This document shows, one piece after another, positions 47,672 to 59,958 of a DNA stretch of 64,000 nt (position 1 is its first letter; each line of letters starts with the position of its first letter). The stretch comes from Opisthorchis felineus. Its lineage: Eukaryota; Platyhelminthes; Trematoda; Opisthorchiida; Opisthorchiidae. A model generated the notes under the pieces. The model was not told the origin of the DNA, did no database searches, and saw only the letters and a program-made list of their open reading frames with translations. A program made the position numbers and the translations under genes. The stretch covers positions 1 through 64,000 of the forward strand of contig SJOL01000924.1 in the NCBI GenBank assembly GCA_004794785.1. Direction: 5' to 3'.

Positions 47672-47695
47672 CTACACAGCCTTTAGTACCACGAG
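47672..47695 (+). CDS. MEG-2 micro-exon, 24 nt (peptide TQPLVPR)
   Basis: An exceptionally strong acceptor (ttctattcttcctcatttttt then ag) and donor GAG|GTAAGG bound 24 nt reading TQPLVPR in phase 1. It pairs with TEPLVPR at 33,486 in MEG-1 (18 of 24 bases identical). The flanking intron just downstream is also alignable between the copies. Confidence 0.75.
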
Positions 47696-49268
47696 GTAAG
47701 GATGGCAAAAGCTTTCAGGCCTGTGCGTAAGTGCTAAAAGTCATTTGCGGGCCAAACGCTGCCAATTAGTTTATCGAAACAATGAAATACAAAAACGGAA
47801 ACTTAAGTAACATAAAAGTTGGGCATTAGAATCTCCACCACTGAAATCTAGTTAACAGTGGTGTGAAACATCATAAGTTTCTGCTTAATTCAATTTATCA
47901 TCACCAATTTACATGCAGTGCAAAACTCTCTGCGGTGTCAAAAGTGTAGATTGGTTTACCCTGGCAATGAGTAATTAGGATTTTACCTTAATTTCAGTTT
48001 TGCCTGTTATGGAGACTGACTTAAGCCATTTGCAATTCGAGAAGCCAGATATCAAGTTGGCTCAGGACGCGATCCACGTGGTTGTGGCTTAGGGATACTG
48101 CGCGCGTCATTAGGCTACTTAAAACTTTGTGGGCCGCCAGGGGATTTGACCTAAGCATAGAGTCTTGGTTCAATCAAAGAAACTGAATGCCGGTAAAGAA
48201 TTTGTGGCGCTTCGTCTGGTTAGGATGGCTCTATGTTAATTAAGCCTTCTGATTTGATTTCGACACTAGTTAAACTGAGCTATGGTCTGCGACCTAGAAG
48301 TCTCGCCCAACATTGGCGTTATGGGTGGGTACGTAAGCAAAGCCTGTTATAAAGCAGTAGACCATAAAAATTGAGGATAAAACCCAAGAAACCTGACATT
48401 TAGAATGCGATATAGGGTTTGATCAAACATACACTCAAAGCCTCTGCCAAACTAAAAGATCATTTTGTTGTTTATAACACTATGTGATCCTGATTAACGT
48501 CCCAAAGCTCAAATTAGGTGCCTATTCTTAGCTAGTTATACACGCAATTTACTCTAAACTATCATCTATGGAAGCTTGTTCTTTTTCTACAAAAATGTGT
48601 TTGGGTACGCTTGATAAAGACATTCGACGTCCGTTGAACAAAGGCTTTCATCCAGTATGCTAGCGAGTAGGCCGGTGCCCGAGAACAATTTGCATGATTT
48701 GTTGTGAGGACTCGCAGATGTGCCCGGAACGTTGCAGGTTGTGTAGCAAAATATAACTGCTTTTATGTTCACAGAGTGTCGTGATAGATTACCGCTGAAA
48801 AGCAATATTTCATATTTAAAGACAATGACAGATAACTGAGTCATTTATTTGGTGCCTTATGTCGGTATCAACATGTAATTTGTAGTGCCTTATAGCCAAA
48901 TTTCGTTTGCATAAGGACTCTTGCACGGAAATGGAGATAAGCCTCAGGTGCTAAATTTGTTCGATTCCGTGAATGAGTGTCAGTTTAAGAAAACTAAGCG
49001 TATTGTACGAGCTTCTAAAGAACATTTGGTGGTTTCGAAAGACCAGCTTACTGTGAATGGAATTACAAAAAGTGCTATTAGTTCTAGGTGTGTGCTTTAT
49101 AGTTTTTATTTTTGCGACCAATGAAAAAACGAATGTTTGTTTGTAAAATGCAAAATGGATGATAAAAACAGCTAACTTGCCCGATCTTGTACTCTCGTTA
49201 GATTTTTAAATTTGTCGCCTTTTTGTATAGAACATTATTTATTACAAATCACTGTGTGTATCATTCAG

Positions 49269-49292
49269 GAGCCGCCTTTGCCGAATTATCTG
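49269..49292 (+). CDS. MEG-2 micro-exon, 24 nt (peptide AAFAELS)
   Basis: Acceptor gtgtgtatcattcag, 24 nt, strong donor CTG|GTAAGA. Phase 1 reading gives AAFAELS, the counterpart of VDFGESV at 34,223 (shared Phe and Glu, same length and phase). Confidence 0.7.
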
Positions 49293-49671
49293 GTAAGAAG
49301 ACATGTAACCTAAAAAATGACGGAATGGCAGTTGTATTGTTCTCATATGAATTTAACTGAAAAGAATTTTTGATGAATGTAATACATAAGTAAGCTGCTC
49401 ATTGATATTATGAGGCCTCCGTCAAAAGTTTGCTCTTAAATACGGAAGTAACATGATAATAGAACGTTTAAAAAGTGTACTTTTCTGTTCTATTAAGTAA
49501 CCAAAGTAGCTAACATGAGCCAGTTCACCAAAACATCAGACTTTTATTATACGAGGAGTACTTCATGACGTACCGGGATTTTTTAGAGATTGTTGCCAAG
49601 GCAGTCATATACAATGTCCGGCATGATTTCAGAAACAGTAGGTAGTGAACTCACTTGTCCCTCGATTCAAG

Positions 49672-49695
49672 AACGCTATATGCTTCCCAAAAACG
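49672..49695 (+). CDS. MEG-2 optional 24 nt micro-exon (candidate)
   Basis: Acceptor cacttgtccctcgattcaag and donor ACG|GTGAGA bound 24 nt reading RYMLPKN in phase 1; joining to either neighbour is open. No MEG-1 counterpart was found, so it could be copy-specific or a chance pair. Confidence 0.4.
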
Positions 49696-49989
49696 GTGAG
49701 ATATGTGTGATCTCTAGGTCTATCTGCTCAAACAACGAAGTGATTCAGACCTTTTAGACAACAAGCCATACACTTGGTTCACAAACGATTTCCAGGAATA
49801 GCTAAAGATTTGTACGTTTTTGCAGCACCCAGGTTGTGTAAAATAGCCGAATTTGTCCGTTTTGTTTGCCGTCAATCCTTAAAATGTGTGGATTTGGAAC
49901 CTATTTAGTGCAGTTATAATGCAGATTGTGTCTATTTACGAATGCTGTCACCCACAATAAATACCGAATGGTGGCTAACCATTTTTAAG

Positions 49990-50028
49990 GAGGAACTATT
50001 TACTTTAAAAAGAAATGCTACCTCAATG
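49990..50028 (+). CDS. MEG-2 optional 39 nt exon (candidate)
   Basis: Acceptor ctaaccatttttaag and a middling donor (ATG|GTATGG) bound 39 nt, open in phase 1 (GTIYFKKKCYLN). It is compatible with neighbouring exons but has no partner in MEG-1. Confidence 0.25.
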
Positions 50029-52632
50029 GTATGGCGACTGTTGAATTTTGCTGTCCTGTGTTCACGAATGCTTGAAAAGCAAACAAGTGTATTTGGTCTC
50101 TTCAACGTCTAAAAACGTCTAAAAGGTCCAAAACCCAGCAATAGTCGTATCATTGTGTTTTTCCTGCTTGAAATATGGTAAATCGGAGTTCAGCAAAAGT
50201 TTATGTTGCGAATATTTTGTTTGAAAATTGTGCGCTTGGCTTCTTTTTTGGTTGACGCTTGGTGACCTAAATACAAATACGGTATAAAAATGTTTAAGGC
50301 GACAATGTAAACGTATTTTGATAACAATGAAACTTCTCAAATATGCTAAAAAAGTGAAAATTGCGGTCAAAAAATCAAACTGACTTTTTTCTTTGGGAAC
50401 GAGATTTTGTGTGGCTGAAATAATGAGGCTCTATCCCAAAAATATTTGCTTGGTTGTGACGATTAACAGTCCGTCCCAGAACCATAGTGACACCAATGTT
50501 GATTTCGTTCCAATTTCTCAAAGGAAAGCTTACGAGGAAATGGAACTAAATAACAAGGTGACTGGTCATATTTCTAAATATGGTGCACATTTGCAGTAAC
50601 CGTTAAATTTCCAGTGAACATTCTTTCATTGGGGGGGGGTACTTGAGTAGTGCAGAATGTCATCAGAATTAGTCTGGAGGAAGATTGAAGTCAACTATAT
50701 GATTGAAATTCTATAATTCTATATTGTATGTTAATATACAAGGACATACAGTGATGCAATCATAATTGTACATCACTTGGTGGCACGACAAACATTAAAT
50801 TTGGAGGAAATGTAACTTTTAATCACGCTTAAATGAAGAAGATTGGTGATTGTTTTGGCAAAACTGCAAAGTTTAACACGAACTATTTTCGCTGAACTTA
50901 ATATACTTCCTAATTTACATCGAAGAACTCTTGCCTTGGCAAATGGATAGTAACAAAAAATATGCTGGCTAACCAAAATGCCTCTGAAATTTTAAATGGA
51001 TCAAGTATAAACTGCTGACGACCTCAGAGCTCGGGAATACATTAAACAAGAGGACGTTTACGGATTGTTTCAGGTTCGCAGTACATGCTGGGCAGCACAT
51101 TACACTAGAATAATAACTGCATTAATTTAACGTCATGAACATACTAAATAAAGTCATTTAAGAAACGCCGTGAGACTGCAGTGGTTTTCGCAGAAAAATC
51201 AACACTTGGTGGACGCAGTGATGACTGCAAAAGTTTTTTTATTACATTTTAAGGGTATGCAATTATGGGCCAACTATAAATGGGATAGTGTCATTTTTGC
51301 ATTAAGCTGGCTTAGTCGTCGTCACCATTGACTGCAACAACAGATGAGAACGCCGGTGCTCTAGTGCCGAACAGATAAGATTGTTTAATAAATTCCTTTA
51401 TATCATTTCAAAATCTCAGCTAGAATCCAAAGAAGAATGTGATAATACAAGCAAACCTGCTGAACGTATTTTCAGTGTGTTGTTGCATCCCCATGATCAT
51501 GAGCCAAATAGACCGCCGTGGAGTTTTGGGTCTATCATCTCTCAAAGCGGTGAAAGCGTCACGTTGTGATCCTAATAATGTACTTCAAATACTGAACGTA
51601 GAACTGATGTGTGGTGTTATTAATTGAAACCGTTGCATTTTCGAAACGGGCTTTTGCTATCTTTAGCTGTTCAGGAAGGAGTCAGCAACATTCTGAAAAC
51701 ATTAAACACGGTATTCGTAATAACTCATCCTCATTTGATTTTTATACAGGCCTGCACACAATAATTCTACACCAAAATGTTTCATCAAACCAACAAATGC
51801 TCTACTGCTTTGAGAGTCATAGGGCTTGATGAAATGTGGATAAAAAGACCATTTCTATAATGACTTGTTATGTCACAAGAAGGTGTCATCTTCTTTGCTA
51901 AAAATGGCAACTGATTCATGTTTACTCTACTTTTGACTGAGTTCCCTAAACTCACCGTGCTAAGCACGGTTTTTAGTGACATATTTTGGGTTTTTTAAAA
52001 AGCTAATTCACAGGATCTAGCTCCATATATTTGCAAACGTGCACATATTCTACCAAATTAAACCTATTTACACAGACGAGCCTTCTTTTTCTTCGGGAAC
52101 CACTTATAATTTCGCCATTACCTGATTTTTATCAAAACCGCTCTTTGGCTGGTAATTATGATAAAACAAAAGCAATTCATTCAAGGAAAGCCGTTCCAAA
52201 TGTATTGAGTGGGTTCATCGATTGTACAGTTTCTGTGTTATACCATAAAAATAATAGTTTCACATTCATTTGTCTATAAATCATTCTGTGATGCTCAAGT
52301 ATCTTGATGCTAATGGATGTTCTCTGATTGGGAGGACATTTTTTCAATGTTTGCCATGCTTTGCTATGCTCACGTTCTGAAAGTTAGTAAACATGTTATG
52401 CGTAACATGAGGTTTTGTTTATTTTGCCATCAATGCATTGAAGCAGAATTGACGAAATATAAGTCATAACAATACAAAGATATTGTAAATTGATGCGACA
52501 TATATCATGTAGTCTTGAACTTTTCGTTTAACAGCATATCCTACGGTTGTAGGAAGTTTTCTAAATTTTATTAATTTTGTGACTGTAATAATGTTCATGC
52601 ATTGACGTTCAGTTCCGTGTTCACGTTTGCAG

Positions 52633-52656
52633 ACAAGGATGCACTCAAAAAACTTG
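52633..52656 (+). CDS. MEG-2 micro-exon, 24 nt (peptide KDALKKL)
   Basis: A strong acceptor (cagttccgtgttcacgtttgc then ag) and donor TTG|GTAAGC bound 24 nt reading KDALKKL in phase 1. Counterpart of KEELGAI at 36,393 in length, phase, order and residue pattern. Confidence 0.68.
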
Positions 52657-54921
52657 GTAAGCCTTGTAAAGTAGGCCTTTTCAAGAGTCATTTTAAAACA
52701 ATATTCCCAAATCTGTCAGCATTTATATGTGATGGTGGTTAACAGTTTTTTGAGTAAACATACCTTTTGCAATTGCAACCATCAGGTAGGTCTGAGGTTA
52801 ACAACAAGCAACAGGTGCCAATTTGGAAATCTTAAAAAAAGTATGAGCTACAACGTTAGAACTAACGGGATTTTCTTTTATCTACAACAGTAAGAACAAT
52901 AGGATTGAGCACTTAAAATGCTGGTACAGTTATAGATAGTTTTGTATTTTTTGAACGCTATACGGAGAACGTTTACTCTTTACACCTGTTCAAAAGAATG
53001 GCCTGCATTAAGTGACACACTCGATTTACTTCATTGTTTCTGGCTCCTACAAAGCCCATCGGAATTGCACAACATTTTGTAAGATTACTGTTTTGTATAC
53101 AAACACACCGAGAGAAAACTTAGACTCCTTCAAGAAAACTTTCCAATGAGCAAATGCACACAATAACAATAGATTTATTCGTTAAAGTGTACTTTTAGCA
53201 CCAGAGTTTCCTCTGTTAAAATGAACCCCGAACGTTATGGATGCATAAAAATATCCAGTTTTTCCAGTACTCAACAGTTAAGTGGCCAGTGCTTATCTAG
53301 CTGTGTAACTACCGCTGTTCATTTGAGAGTTGCCAGTGTTCGTAATAATACCGGACGTCCAGCAAACCTGCGTGATCCTCAAGAAAGGCCTACTCGGCAG
53401 ACGTCTGTGCGCACACCTGAAAATAATCAGAAAACGAAGTTTCCAGTCCACATATTTAACGTCTACAGTTACTGATCACCCCGAGTTGGAGCGTGCTGAC
53501 ACAGCTCCAGTTTAAACTCCTTGCCTTTGGCCTAGGTAGTTTGTTTCTACGAAGGTCCGGTATCAATGCTAAAAAAGAAATAACCGAATCATCCTTAGGG
53601 TTTTTTGAAATCCTGCGAAGTAAAACATTTGCGTAGAAACTTCTTGAAGACTGTGAGTGTACACTGATAAGTAAGAAATAAAAATCCACATTAAATAGCT
53701 TTTCAAATGCTGAATTGACCGTTGGAAAATGCGGACTATAGGAGAAAATTTGCCTTTTGATTATGAAGGTAACCACATGACATTAAATGGGGATTCAAAA
53801 GCGGAACCCCGAAAAAAGGACGCCTGATGACTGTTGCAGAGGTCGAATACCAGAGTGAAGAAAATCAAACAAGTAGTAACTTAAGTGGTTTAAAACTGAA
53901 TTATTTCAATCGGTAAATGGGCTGTCTTGATGTAAACGTCGCAGAATTATTCGGTCAATGCAGCAAGCACATCTCGGAAAGTGAATTTTATCTATTACGT
54001 CTCATTCAAAACGTCTCATTCAAAAAAATCCAAGCTTTATCAGGAATCATTGCATTCGCACCAGAAGTCTTGGTGTTGGACTCAAAATTAAGGGGTTAGG
54101 GACAGTTTTCCCGTAAAGGCGCATTGATCCCTGTACTGTGTATTCGGATTTCAGATTCGATTGGGTAAACGCTCCAAGTGCAACTCATTTGATCATTTCA
54201 TTTGGGTGTGAATTCTCTCCTTCAGCACCATTAGCCCTTTACAATTATTTGTTCGACGCTTTTGAAATAAACTTTACTCTAGTGCCGTTTTCATACCTTC
54301 TAAGTTTACAAACGTCATGATTTTTTAGCTCCTGCTGAACGCACGCTTCATCATCTACCCTAATTTTACTATCTTGCCCTTAAGAGGTTAACCTCCGTTG
54401 GTTAAAGCTGACCACAGTCCGTCTTGCAATAAATCCCAGTCAACAAAACTGCAGGTTTTGACGCATAAAAGCCAGTTCTTCTGTCATGTGCTCTTTACGC
54501 CTGAGATTACGTGGGTCACAGGAGCCTATATCTAAATGATCGCTATCTATACTGTCAATAATGTTGACAATAAATCCTTTGCTGTCGTCAATACTTGCAA
54601 TTGCAACCGCCTGAAGAACCATTTTTACTGTTTTTGGTTACACTGTTCTAGTTTAACTAACGCACTCTTATGAATATATTGAGGAGCAAAGGTTTATACC
54701 GTATGGGCTGGATATGTTAAGTAACAGAAACTATTTTTTAGCAGGGCATTGATAACCTGTACAATTTTTGTCGTAACTTGAACAACCAGGATGACGTTTT
54801 ACTACCTTATCATTATCCTGCTAAAGGGGCGATGCCTTTGTAGTTCTCGATGCCAATTTTTATGAGGTGCAAATAGTAATTTAGTATCGGATTCTGATCA
54901 GGTGTTTTTTCCATTTTTAAG

Positions 54922-54945
54922 GTCAAGAATCTTCAAATGTTGTGC
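54922..54945 (+). CDS. MEG-2 micro-exon, 24 nt (peptide QESSNVV)
   Basis: A strong acceptor (ggtgttttttccatttttaag) and donor TGC|GTAAGT bound 24 nt reading QESSNVV in phase 1. By position it corresponds to VPSSM at 38,339 in MEG-1. Confidence 0.6.
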
Positions 54946-56024
54946 GTAAGTCGATTTGTCTTCCCCAAGTCTGCACGCTACTGCCGATGCGGCTACATTT
55001 TACTTCGAAATTTATTGAACCATATTGCTCTCAATGGGGTTGTACTACGATACTTTTAGACATCTTTTCCATCAGGTGACAATTTTGAAGGGAACACTGA
55101 CCGATGAATTCCACGATTAAACGCAACATAAGAGGTAGATATCTTTACTCGTAGTCAATAAAAATTTGTCAGTAATGGGAATCAGTGATGCATGCATCAT
55201 CATTTTCGTCGCTGATCAGTGAGCAAAGCACATAGAGTTACCGGTGTAGGCCCTCCCCCCTGAGTTGCTGCATTTCCAACCTTGCATTATGCAACCAACG
55301 CATTCCGCTACTCATCAAAAGTCAGTCGCTAGGTGGTGCTTATTGTGATCTGATCAGACACTTAGTATGAGTAAAATCACTCGTGTAGTTTTGCTCACTC
55401 CAAGTTAAAAAAAGTTTCCACCCTGCCACAGAACGCCACAGAAGCAGATAAATGGCCTTTTTTGTTCCAAATTCACACAACAATATGATTAAAATCTTCA
55501 ACTATTTCAGGAATATTAAGGCGCGTTTATCACTAATGTGAAAGAGGGGGATTTATGTATGTGCCATTTATTTGACGCTTTTCAGAGTGAGCTCCTCGTG
55601 GAGATGTCTGTCATCCAGTAAACGGATCATTATTAGCTAGAATGCAAGAAATTACTTCTTGTATGGTAAGCTGGTGGGTCAGACATCGAACCAAACACGT
55701 GTGGTAGAATTAAATGTGCAAACAATTATGGCTCGTCATTTGAAAAAAAAACGTTTTTTGCACAAATTTTTCGGCACTTTTGAAGAAGTGTGTTTGGCCT
55801 ATTCAAGCAGCACGTTAGTTTATTTCAACCCTCGATATTCTTTGTACATTATGAGCAATAATGAAGAAAAATCAAAGTTTGGATGCAGTTTATTGCTTGA
55901 TTGCATCGCAGTTGGCTGTCTACAGGAGAACGGATTCTGAATACTCCAGTAGTGTTTCACGAAAGGTCACTTGGAGGTCAAAGTATCCGAAGAATAAACA
56001 TAAACACACTACCGCAGTATCCAG

Positions 56025-56107
56025 GTTTGCTTCCTTCACTGCAAAATGTTCTCAAAAACGTCCCAATTATTACTATCCACCATCTGCGTAAACATGCAGA
56101 CAGTTAG
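56025..56107 (+). CDS. MEG-2 terminal exon
   Basis: Acceptor cactaccgcagtatccag opens a phase-1 frame starting LLPSLQNVLKNVPI and ending HLRKHADS with TAG at 56,105-56,107 (26 full codons). It lies about 1.5 kb before the MEG-3 signal exon, the spacing seen between the other copies. Its sequence is little like the MEG-1 terminal exon beyond the GTT start, so it is the weakest part of the MEG-2 model. Confidence 0.4.
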
Positions 56108-57075
56108 TCTTAAATTCACCATTTTCAACTCAAGACGGCTTTTTGTACCTCATCTATTTTATTAGCTAGAAGCCGTCCGTTAAATCTTGGCACACCTGGC
56201 TGTAGAATATGTGAGCCAGTCCTAATTAGAATGCAGGTAATCATCAATTTCTACGTAAATGCGGTTATTTTTTGGACAAACCTTTTCCACCGCTTAGTTA
56301 ACTTTTTCGGAATTCAAACCTATTTAGAATAGATAATCCTAAACACAAATGTCCTTCACCTGTCCCTTAAATCAAAACCCGCATGCTGTTATTTCATGCG
56401 GAAGAGATTGCTATTCACACCTTGGATTATTTCCTCTTACAACAGGAAGGAAATTTACGTTGGGCAAGAAACAAATTGAAGGCAGATTCACCGGTGATAC
56501 CTCTGCATTGGCTCGCAATTTTTATGTTTTACCAAAAGCGGTTCTCTGACAAATGCCGAGTCGCAGCGAGAAATTTGCCCGCAGCAGCAGTGTGGCAATA
56601 TGGCGCATTTAAATAAGAGTTCTCAGACCACAATATATTCCTTGAGAATTTGCAAATTCCGCGTACTGAGCGTGGACAATAGCATCGCTGGTAGTGGTTG
56701 AACGGCTCGGTTTCCAGCTAAAGGTTAGTAGGTGCCAAACTCTAAATAATTGCAAAAACTGCGCAGCTCGGCAAACAAAATCAATATTAAAAATGGACCG
56801 CTTGGAGACATATCAGTACCCAGCGGTTATAAACTACATCTTGTATAAAATGACGAGCTCAATGGTACCCTCAGCAAACTAGCCAGCTAAACCAAGTCAA
56901 TTAAATGTTCATGTTTTGCTCAGCTCTCCACATTTTTGTTGGTGTCAAACGGCCCGCTTGCATTTTGTCTTCGGATAGTGTATGCTGAAAGACACTTTCC
57001 TCATACAAATGCAGTATAGTATCTTTGGATTTGGTTGTGGAGTGTAACAGTCAGCGGGGGAGGCCAAAAACACTA

Positions 57076-57098
57076 ATATATATATATATATATATATA
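57076..57098. repeat. (TA)n microsatellite next to an ambiguous base
   Basis: About 11 TA units, followed six bases later by the only N of the window (57,104). The N probably marks an assembly or polymorphism problem caused by the repeat. Confidence 0.95.
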
Positions 57099-57538
57099 CA
57101 AATNCACAAATGGCAAAAATGACATGACTCATTAATAGATGAGTCTAATACATTATGCTATAAATATCAACGTGTACATATCAACGAACGATTGTTGGAT
57201 CCGTCCGTAGGGTTTGCTTAGACAGTACTGTGTGCTAAAGCCGTGAGGCTTCAATGTGCACAAAGCTATGAAAGTTTGAGTTTGACATGTCCTATTGTTT
57301 GATGGCTGGTTTTGATGGGGTTATGCGTGTTTAGATTAGACGTTGACACGACAAGCTTTGCAGGTTTATATCAGGAGCCTGTTTTTGAATCAATTGCGCG
57401 CCAGTATGCGAATCAAGATAGTTTCTCCGGGTTCTTGTTAAGTTTTGCGGAAGTTGTTTTTGATTATTTCGAGCGAATTTTTTCCTTTGTTAGGAGACTG
57501 TGAAAACAAGAATAACTTATAACGGATAGTCGCTAAAG

Positions 57539-57599
57539 ATGAGGAAAACGGTGAAATATTATATATATTCGTCTTTTGGACTTGTCCTATTGTCGGCAA
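57539..57599 (+). CDS. MEG-3 exon 1: signal peptide
   Basis: ATG at 57,539 begins MRKTVKYYIYSSFG followed by LVLLSA, a hydrophobic leader with an SA end, then one base before donor GTATGT (phase 1). It aligns with the MEG-1 leader: both start AGGAAAA, both have Tyr-rich hydrophobic cores and end Leu-Thr/Ser-Ala, differing by one codon in length. An AG just before the ATG could be a cis or trans splice acceptor. Confidence 0.6.
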
Positions 57600-57789
57600 G
57601 TATGTTTCTACATGAATGTTAACCTTATGTCCCAGAAGTCAAATTCCACAAATGACTAATATTTGAAATCTGCGTAAATGTTGGCAATAGATAACATACT
57701 GGGTACACCTCTCAGGCTTGATTCGTCATCTTCACTGAATAAGAAAACAGGATATCCACTGGGTGAAATATCTTCACCAGTGTTTTGAC

Positions 57790-57900
57790 GAGTAGGTGGC
57801 CCAATGCAGAACACATGAATTTATCTTGGTTGTTGGTCTGTTCGCCGAGCTTGGCAGTTGGATTGCAAACGTTTCATCACCAATCGAGGTGACATCGTCA
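57790..57900 (+). repeat. Short dispersed repeat, copy 3 of 3 (longest)
   Basis: Contains gtaggtggcccaatgcagaa, gttgttggtctgttcgccga and cttggcagttggattgcaa, then cgtttcatcaccaatcgagg. It shares the central block with 43,985-44,075 and 46,100-46,175 and extends further to the right. Confidence 0.55.
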
Positions 57901-58548
57901 ATGACATGAATTTATCTGCATGTACGAAACAGTATAATCGTGAGCCAGATTTTTCGATAAAGGCGAAATCCATGTAAATACCTGGCAAAAGCATGCAATA
58001 TTAATATATGGTGCCTTATAACTAAGCTTCATCTGAGCTCGCGGCTGAAAGATACCCCCCCTTCAATAAAATGTCTGACTATGTAGTCCACACAGTGTAA
58101 TCATTCGGAGAAAACACTATAATTGTGACTGGTAGGAACGAATCACAGTGTCACTGGGATGTACTTTTCCTGGAATATATTGGGCGCCAATTAGTGGAAT
58201 TCGGAGAAGAAGACGCCAAAAGCAATCAATTGTAACTAGTGAACAAGACACCGGGCTTTCACATCAGCGATTGACTACTCATTTGTTTGAAGTAGTCTAC
58301 TAACCGTGTACATAATATAATACCGACCTAATATTTAGGTTACAGACTGTCATTGGTCGTGCCAATTATAGGAGCAGGTCCTGTCAGAAACTTTTGATCT
58401 CGTCTGTGAGACCAGGATGAATATCAGGGTGCTATCAAAAGTCCCCCTTTCCGGTTTCATGCGCACGTCGCCCCCAGTTTAGGCATACCCTGTCCATGTA
58501 TCGTTGCCCAGCGAACTATAGTTTGAAAAAAAATTTATTATTTCTCAG

Positions 58549-58569
58549 GCGGTAATTCAGTATCTCCGA
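58549..58569 (+). CDS. MEG-3 micro-exon, 21 nt (peptide GNSVSP)
   Basis: A strong acceptor (aaatttattatttctcag) and donor GTAAGT bound 21 nt reading GNSVSP in phase 1; the junction with exon 1 forms Ser. It may correspond to the second exon of MEG-1 and MEG-2, but the sequence is too short and diverged to prove it. Confidence 0.55.
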
Positions 58570-59928
58570 GTAAGTCATTTTTCAGCGTTCATTCTCCAGA
58601 AAGGGTAAATTACAGATAATTTTACCGACGTTCGCTCAAGCTAAATTTCATTTTAACGTCCATTCTATTACATACTGCATAATAGAACAATTTTCCTAAA
58701 ATAGTTGAGTGAATTTGAAGCTCTCAAAATGTTTATTATCCTAGATTTGTTTCCACAAGCTGTGCAACAATCGTAGGCTACTCTAGTGACCGGATATTTT
58801 TTGAGCTTTTTCTCGTCGGAGGGTACTGAGTAGTATACTGAGGTGAAGAGGCTAAATAAAAATTAGGCAAAAAGATGTTTTTGGTTTCAGTTTACGAGCA
58901 CCACCCATCATTTCTTAGGTATCTGCTGAAGTTACCAGTCCATAGTGACAAAAGCTACCTGATCTTATTTGACAAAGGGATACATGAAAGTATCATCGCA
59001 AGCCACACTGTAGAAAAAGCGCTTTTAAAAACAACGAAAATGAATGATTTGTTAAATACTGTCAACACTTTACGTTCCGGTAGATGAACAGTTAGGGTCA
59101 TACGGCTTTGGTACTTTAAGCTGAAATCCTTCCCAGTTTAAAAGCAATCAACAAACTTTATAATTTCTTAGGCTTTTGTGCGAGAGCACGGCTGGCCCTT
59201 CAGCATGCTAGCAAAAGATATCTAGCGTGGAACAATACCTTCATGCCATTTTTAAAGTTACTGTTTAAAAAGACGTTAGCAAAAAAGTAAATCTTCGCTT
59301 CTGCTCCAGCATCTTCCCTAAGTGGCCAGCCGATTACTGAATTCTGACACATGATACATCAAGAGTGGCTTACAGTTTGTTTGTATATCTATGTGGAAAA
59401 GTCTTGAATCTGTTACTCAAATCGATGAAGGATAGGGCTGGAATAATGAAAATTATTTGTCGGAGCTTCACTCCGCAGCGTTTAGAGTTTGATGTGTTAC
59501 TGTACTTTGTACGTAAGGAATAGTGTGCTTTTTTGTATTTATCTACAAACGAAGGTTGGAATATTAGCAAATCACGACAAAGCTGGTGTTAGATCTTGAG
59601 GATTTTTGCTGGGTTACTAAAAACACAGTGTTATGCTTGATCAGCCAGTGCGAAAAAAGCGCTTCGGTGCGCGCAAGGTGGTTTTTGAACACTCCAGAAC
59701 ACAAGCTTTCTCATCCTCTAAATCTTCACGTCGATGGATATCAAGTCGTGCTCAACATCAGATAAGTATTTTTACCTACATGACTGTGTCGAGATATGTG
59801 CTCCTGCAGAATAACTCACTCATCTTTCCTCAACTTGTTACCGGAACTATTGTAGTATGACATGCGGAAATGAAGTTATCGGCTTAACATGACTGTTCAC
59901 TTTTTGGTACTTCCGCTTACAACTTCAG

Positions 59929-59958
59929 GTGGGCGCATAGGGATTAGACATTTTATGG
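59929..59958 (+). CDS. MEG-3 candidate micro-exon, 30 nt
   Basis: A very strong acceptor (tacttccgcttacaacttcag) precedes 30 nt open in phase 1 (GRIGIRHFM), but the donor GTGTTT is weak. The GTGG.CG start is similar to the MEG-2 exon at 44,827. Confidence 0.35.

Larger units (their letters stand above)
42962..56107 (+). other. MEG-2: paralogous micro-exon gene (gene span)
   Basis: The core model joins 42,962-43,013 (signal peptide), 44,827-44,841, 47,672-47,695, 49,269-49,292, 52,633-52,656, 54,922-54,945 and 56,025-56,107. All introns are GT-AG and phase 1, internal exons are 15 or 24 nt, and the joined frame is 81 codons with no internal stop. Exon number and order equal MEG-1, and several exons are recognisably homologous. 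Split codons at the junctions also agree in type (Gly before the VDFGESV/AAFAELS pair, an acidic residue before KEELGAI/KDALKKL, Gly before the last micro-exon). It probably encodes a secreted peptide; the role is unknown. Confidence 0.65.

Noticed and set aside
52885..52917. 33 nt exon candidate in MEG-2 with strong acceptor
   Set aside because: Contains a TAA in phase 1, the phase used by the array.
53917..54099. Protein-like open frame MGCLDVNVAELFGQC...
   Set aside because: Contains a local 14 bp duplication (acgtctcattcaaa twice), lies within an intron of MEG-2 and has no flanking splice sites in frame.
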